DNA from: Propionibacteriales bacterium
Lineage (GTDB): Bacteria; Actinomycetota; Actinomycetes; Propionibacteriales; Propionibacteriaceae
Assembly: GCA_030453285.1 (NCBI GenBank)
Contig: JAKDKP010000069.1
Span: forward strand, 1 to 8,460
Direction of reading: 5' to 3'
DNA: 8,460 bases
Under the pieces are notes generated by a model. It had not been told where the DNA came from and did not search any database. It was given only the letters and a program-made list of their open reading frames with translations. The position numbers and the translations under genes were made by a program. How positions within the stretch are numbered: position 1 is the stretch's first letter; each line of letters begins with the position of its first letter. Positions 6,194 through 8,460 of this stretch are shown piece after piece.

Positions 6194-7813
6194 ATGGAAC
6201 CCAGCATCATCGCCGGCGCGACCGACGCGCCCCAGCTCACCATGACGATCGGCAGGAACCTGACCGACACGGTTGCCCGGCACGGTGACCGTGAGGCGCT
6301 GGTCGACGTGCCGAGCGGGCGCCGGTGGACCTACGGTGAGCTGCTGGCCGAGGTCGCCGCGGTGGCGCTCGGTCTCCTGGATCTCGGCGTGGGTGTGGGC
6401 GACCGCGTCGGCATCTGGGCACCGAACTGTCCTGAGTGGACCTTCGTCCAGTACGCCACCGCGCGCATCGGCGCGATCCTCGTCAACGTCAATCCCGCCT
6501 ACCGGAGCCACGAGCTGTCGTTCGTCGTGGGGCAGTCGGGCATGCGCGCCATCGTCGCCGTGCCGGAGTTCAAGGGGTCGAGCTACGCCGACATGATCGA
6601 GCAGGCGCGAGTCGAGCACCCGTCCCTGGAGGACGTCGTCCTGATCGGCACGGACTCGTGGTCGTCGCTGTGCAGGATCGGCCGCGCGGCCGACCCGATC
6701 CGGCTCGGGGAGATCGAGGCCGGCCTCAGCGCCGATGACCCGATCAACATCCAGTACACCTCGGGCACCACCGGCTTCCCGAAGGGTGCGACCCTGTCAC
6801 ACCGCAACATCCTCAACAACGGGTGGTTCGTCGGCGAGCTCATCAACTACACCGAGAACGACCGGGTGTGCATCCCGGTGCCCTTCTACCACTGCTTCGG
6901 CATGGTCATGGGCAACCTCGCCTGCACCAGTCACGGAGCGACGATGGTGATTCCCGGACCGTCGTTCGACCCCGCCGCCACCCTCCGAGCCGTGGCTGCC
7001 GAGCGGTGCACCTCTCTCTACGGGGTGCCCACGATGTTCATCGCGATGCTGGCCCAGCCCGACGTCGACTCCTTCGACCTCGGCTCGTTGCGCACGGGCA
7101 TCATGGCCGGCTCGCCCTGCCCGGTCGAGACCATGAAGCAGGTCATCGATCGTCTCGGCATGGCCGAGGTCTCCATCTGTTATGGCATGACCGAGACGTC
7201 GCCCGTCTCGATGCAGACCCGCGACGGTGACTCGATCGAACGTCGGGTCTCCACCGTGGGCCGTGCGGGACCGCACCTCGAGGTCAAGATCGCCGACCCG
7301 CTGACCGGCGAGACATTGCCTCGGGGGGAGGCCGGTGAGCTGTGCACCCGCGGCTACTCGGTCATGCTCGGATACTGGGAGCAGCCCGAGAAGACGGCCG
7401 AGGCGATCGACGCCGACGGCTGGATGCACACCGGCGACCTCGGCGTGATGGACGAGGCGGGGTACGTCAACATCACCGGACGTATCAAGGACATGGTGAT
7501 CCGGGGCGGCGAGAACATCTACCCGCGCGAGATCGAAGAGTTCCTCATGACCCACCCGGACGTCATCGACGCTCAGGTCATCGGGGTGCCGGACGACAAG
7601 TATGGCGAGGAGCTCATGGCTTGGCTGCGGGTCCGCGACGGAGCGACGCCGCCGCAGGTCGACGAAGTGCGAGCGTTCTGTTCGGGTCGGTTGGCGCACT
7701 ACAAGATCCCCCGGTACGTGCATCACGTGCAGGAGTTCCCGATGACCATCACGGGCAAGGTGCGCAAGGTCGAGATGCGCGAGGCCGCAGCCGAGATCCT
7801 GCGACCCACCTGA
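6194..7813 (+). CDS. Acyl-CoA synthetase (AMP-forming), FadD-like
   Basis: A 539-residue enzyme of the ANL family that activates a carboxylic acid with ATP to an acyl-adenylate and then forms the CoA thioester in the cytoplasm. The core motifs are present: the P-loop-like [11 protein letters not shown] (188-198), YGMTETSP (330-337) with E334, and HTGD (412-415) with D415 for the ribose. [16 protein letters not shown] starts at 429, giving the hinge and CoA-side loop. The catalytic Lys is K522 in ITGKVRK. All key residues are intact, and length is normal for medium/long-chain or related acyl-CoA synthetases. The ATG at 6194 has a strong ribosome site, GGAGGA (6180-6185), eight bases upstream; the open frame before it is not coding. 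The 21-bp gap to the TetR gene suggests co-transcription. Fatty, branched or aromatic acids are all possible substrates. Confidence 0.93.
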   Translation: MEPSIIAGATDAPQLTMTIGRNLTDTVARHGDREALVDVPSGRRWTYGELLAEVAAVALGLLDLGVGVGDRVGIWAPNCPEWTFVQYATARIGAILVNVNPAYRSHELSFVVGQSGMRAIVAVPEFKGSSYADMIEQARVEHPSLEDVVLIGTDSWSSLCRIGRAADPIRLGEIEAGLSADDPINIQYTSGTTGFPKGATLSHRNILNNGWFVGELINYTENDRVCIPVPFYHCFGMVMGNLACTSHGATMVIPGPSFDPAATLRAVAAERCTSLYGVPTMFIAMLAQPDVDSFDLGSLRTGIMAGSPCPVETMKQVIDRLGMAEVSICYGMTETSPVSMQTRDGDSIERRVSTVGRAGPHLEVKIADPLTGETLPRGEAGELCTRGYSVMLGYWEQPEKTAEAIDADGWMHTGDLGVMDEAGYVNITGRIKDMVIRGGENIYPREIEEFLMTHPDVIDAQVIGVPDDKYGEELMAWLRVRDGATPPQVDEVRAFCSGRLAHYKIPRYVHHVQEFPMTITGKVRKVEMREAAAEILRPT

Positions 7814-7834
7814 GCCGGCGGCAACCGAAGCCTC

Positions 7835-8413
7835 GTGATCGAGCAGATGCTGAACGAGGGGCGGCTCGACGCCCGGATCCTGGACGCCGCCGTGGCGGAG
7901 TTCTCGGAGCACGGGCTCGCCGGTGCCCGGATCGATCGCATTGCCGCAGCAGCCAGGACGAGCAAGGCGCGGATCTACGCGCGGTTCCGTAGCAAGGGTC
8001 ACTTGTTCGATCACATCATCGAGACGTCCCGAGCGCTTCAGCCGCAGTCGGGTCCGGTGTCGATCGACGGACTCGCCGACTGGGCCGTGCAGATCTACGA
8101 CCACTGTCTCGACCGACCGGACCTGGCCCGGCTCGAGGAATGGGCGCGGCTCGAAGGTCGACTCCCCGACCCCCAATTCGTCGCTGAACTGGCCCTCGGC
8201 GCCTCCGCGCAGGTGCTCATGGTGGTGCGCGCGATGGCACGGACCATGGCGGAGGCCACGTCGGACCACCCGGAGGACGCAGTTCAACGACAGCGATGCG
8301 CGGAGGTCTTGTGCGGAACCGTGCGAAGGGCGTTCGTGCCCGTGGGGGCAGGGCCGCCGTTGCGAGTGATGCCGGGGCGGGGCATGACGGCCGAGATCTT
8401 GGGATACAGCTGA
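7835..8413 (+). CDS. TetR-family transcriptional regulator
   Basis: A 192-residue regulator. The N-terminal TetR DNA-binding domain runs from about residue 12 to 60. It reads ILDAAVAEFSEHGLAGARI, then the HTH at about 33-52 (IDRIAAAARTSKARIYARF), then RSKGHLFDHII. The position usually held by Glu in the SKE-x-LF pattern is Gly here. The remaining helices form the ligand-binding and dimerisation domain, with no recognised effector signature. Start GTG 7835 keeps the full first helix; ATG 7847 is the alternative, and neither has a strong ribosome site. It follows the synthetase by 21 bp, so it is probably co-transcribed and may repress its own operon, perhaps responding to an acyl-CoA as several TetR regulators of fatty-acid genes do. 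The last is inference from context. Confidence 0.88.
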   Translation: MIEQMLNEGRLDARILDAAVAEFSEHGLAGARIDRIAAAARTSKARIYARFRSKGHLFDHIIETSRALQPQSGPVSIDGLADWAVQIYDHCLDRPDLARLEEWARLEGRLPDPQFVAELALGASAQVLMVVRAMARTMAEATSDHPEDAVQRQRCAEVLCGTVRRAFVPVGAGPPLRVMPGRGMTAEILGYS

Positions 8414-8417
8414 ACGT

Positions 8418-8447
8418 GGGGGGCGCCGCCGGGGGGGGGGGCCCCCC
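8418..8447 (+). terminator. G/C hairpin after the TetR gene
   Basis: GGGGGGC (8418-8424) can pair with GCCCCCC (8441-8447) around a 16-base loop, five bases after the TetR stop codon. This could be a terminator without a T-tract. The loop side is an 11-base G run (8431-8441), so the structure rests on a homopolymer that may be miscounted in the sequence. Confidence 0.3.
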
Positions 8448-8460
8448 GTCGAGGGCGGGG

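Noticed and set aside
6797..8287. Long minus-strand open frame of 496 codons opposite the synthetase and TetR genes
   Set aside because: It is the antisense shadow expected in G/C-rich coding DNA. The plus strand carries complete, motif-rich proteins and the antisense product shows no recognisable domain.
1..8460. CRISPR array, toxin-antitoxin or phage-defence system
   Set aside because: No regularly spaced repeats, small paired toxin-antitoxin genes or defence domains were seen on either strand.

Overview
The window looks like chromosomal DNA from a high-G+C actinobacterium. The evidence is the strongly G/C-biased third codon positions, GTG starts, a tRNA gene without an encoded CCA tail, and LysR, TetR, MaoC-like and FadD-like genes of actinobacterial character. 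The genus cannot be fixed from this sequence.

Layout: (1) Positions 2-74 hold a complete tRNA-Thr(TGT). (2) Positions ~197-2806 hold a two-gene mobile-element-like module on the minus strand. Its first gene (2806 to 1955) is a tyrosine-recombinase-fold protein that has lost nearly every catalytic residue. It overlaps by ATGA a 553-residue DDE transposase (1958 to 297). Downstream of the transposase is a perfect 12-bp inverted repeat (208-219/253-264), either an element end or a terminator. (3) At 2862-3338 is a complete MaoC-like hot-dog protein on the plus strand, divergent from the element and beginning only 55 bp from the recombinase-like start. (4) A minus-strand LysR regulator (3432-4373) is divergent from a polytopic membrane protein with an internal duplication (4449-5270). 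The membrane gene is followed after 1 bp by an alpha/beta hydrolase (5272-6069). (5) An acyl-CoA synthetase with all adenylation motifs (6194-7813) is followed 21 bp later by a TetR regulator (7835-8413). The last bases are an extreme G/C homopolymer stretch.

Taken together, the right three quarters is a small acyl-CoA or organic-acid metabolism locus. The synthetase would activate a carboxylic acid, the MaoC-like protein could hydrate or dehydrate an acyl-CoA, the hydrolase could cleave an ester or related substrate, and the membrane protein may be a transporter or permease-like partner under LysR control. No substrate can be read from the sequence. The mobile module sits between the tRNA and this locus, so the region to the left is accessory in character.

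The most unusual item is the translationally coupled pair of a catalytically dead tyrosine-recombinase homologue and a DDE transposase. The pairing suggests that the recombinase fold has been kept as a DNA-binding or accessory subunit.
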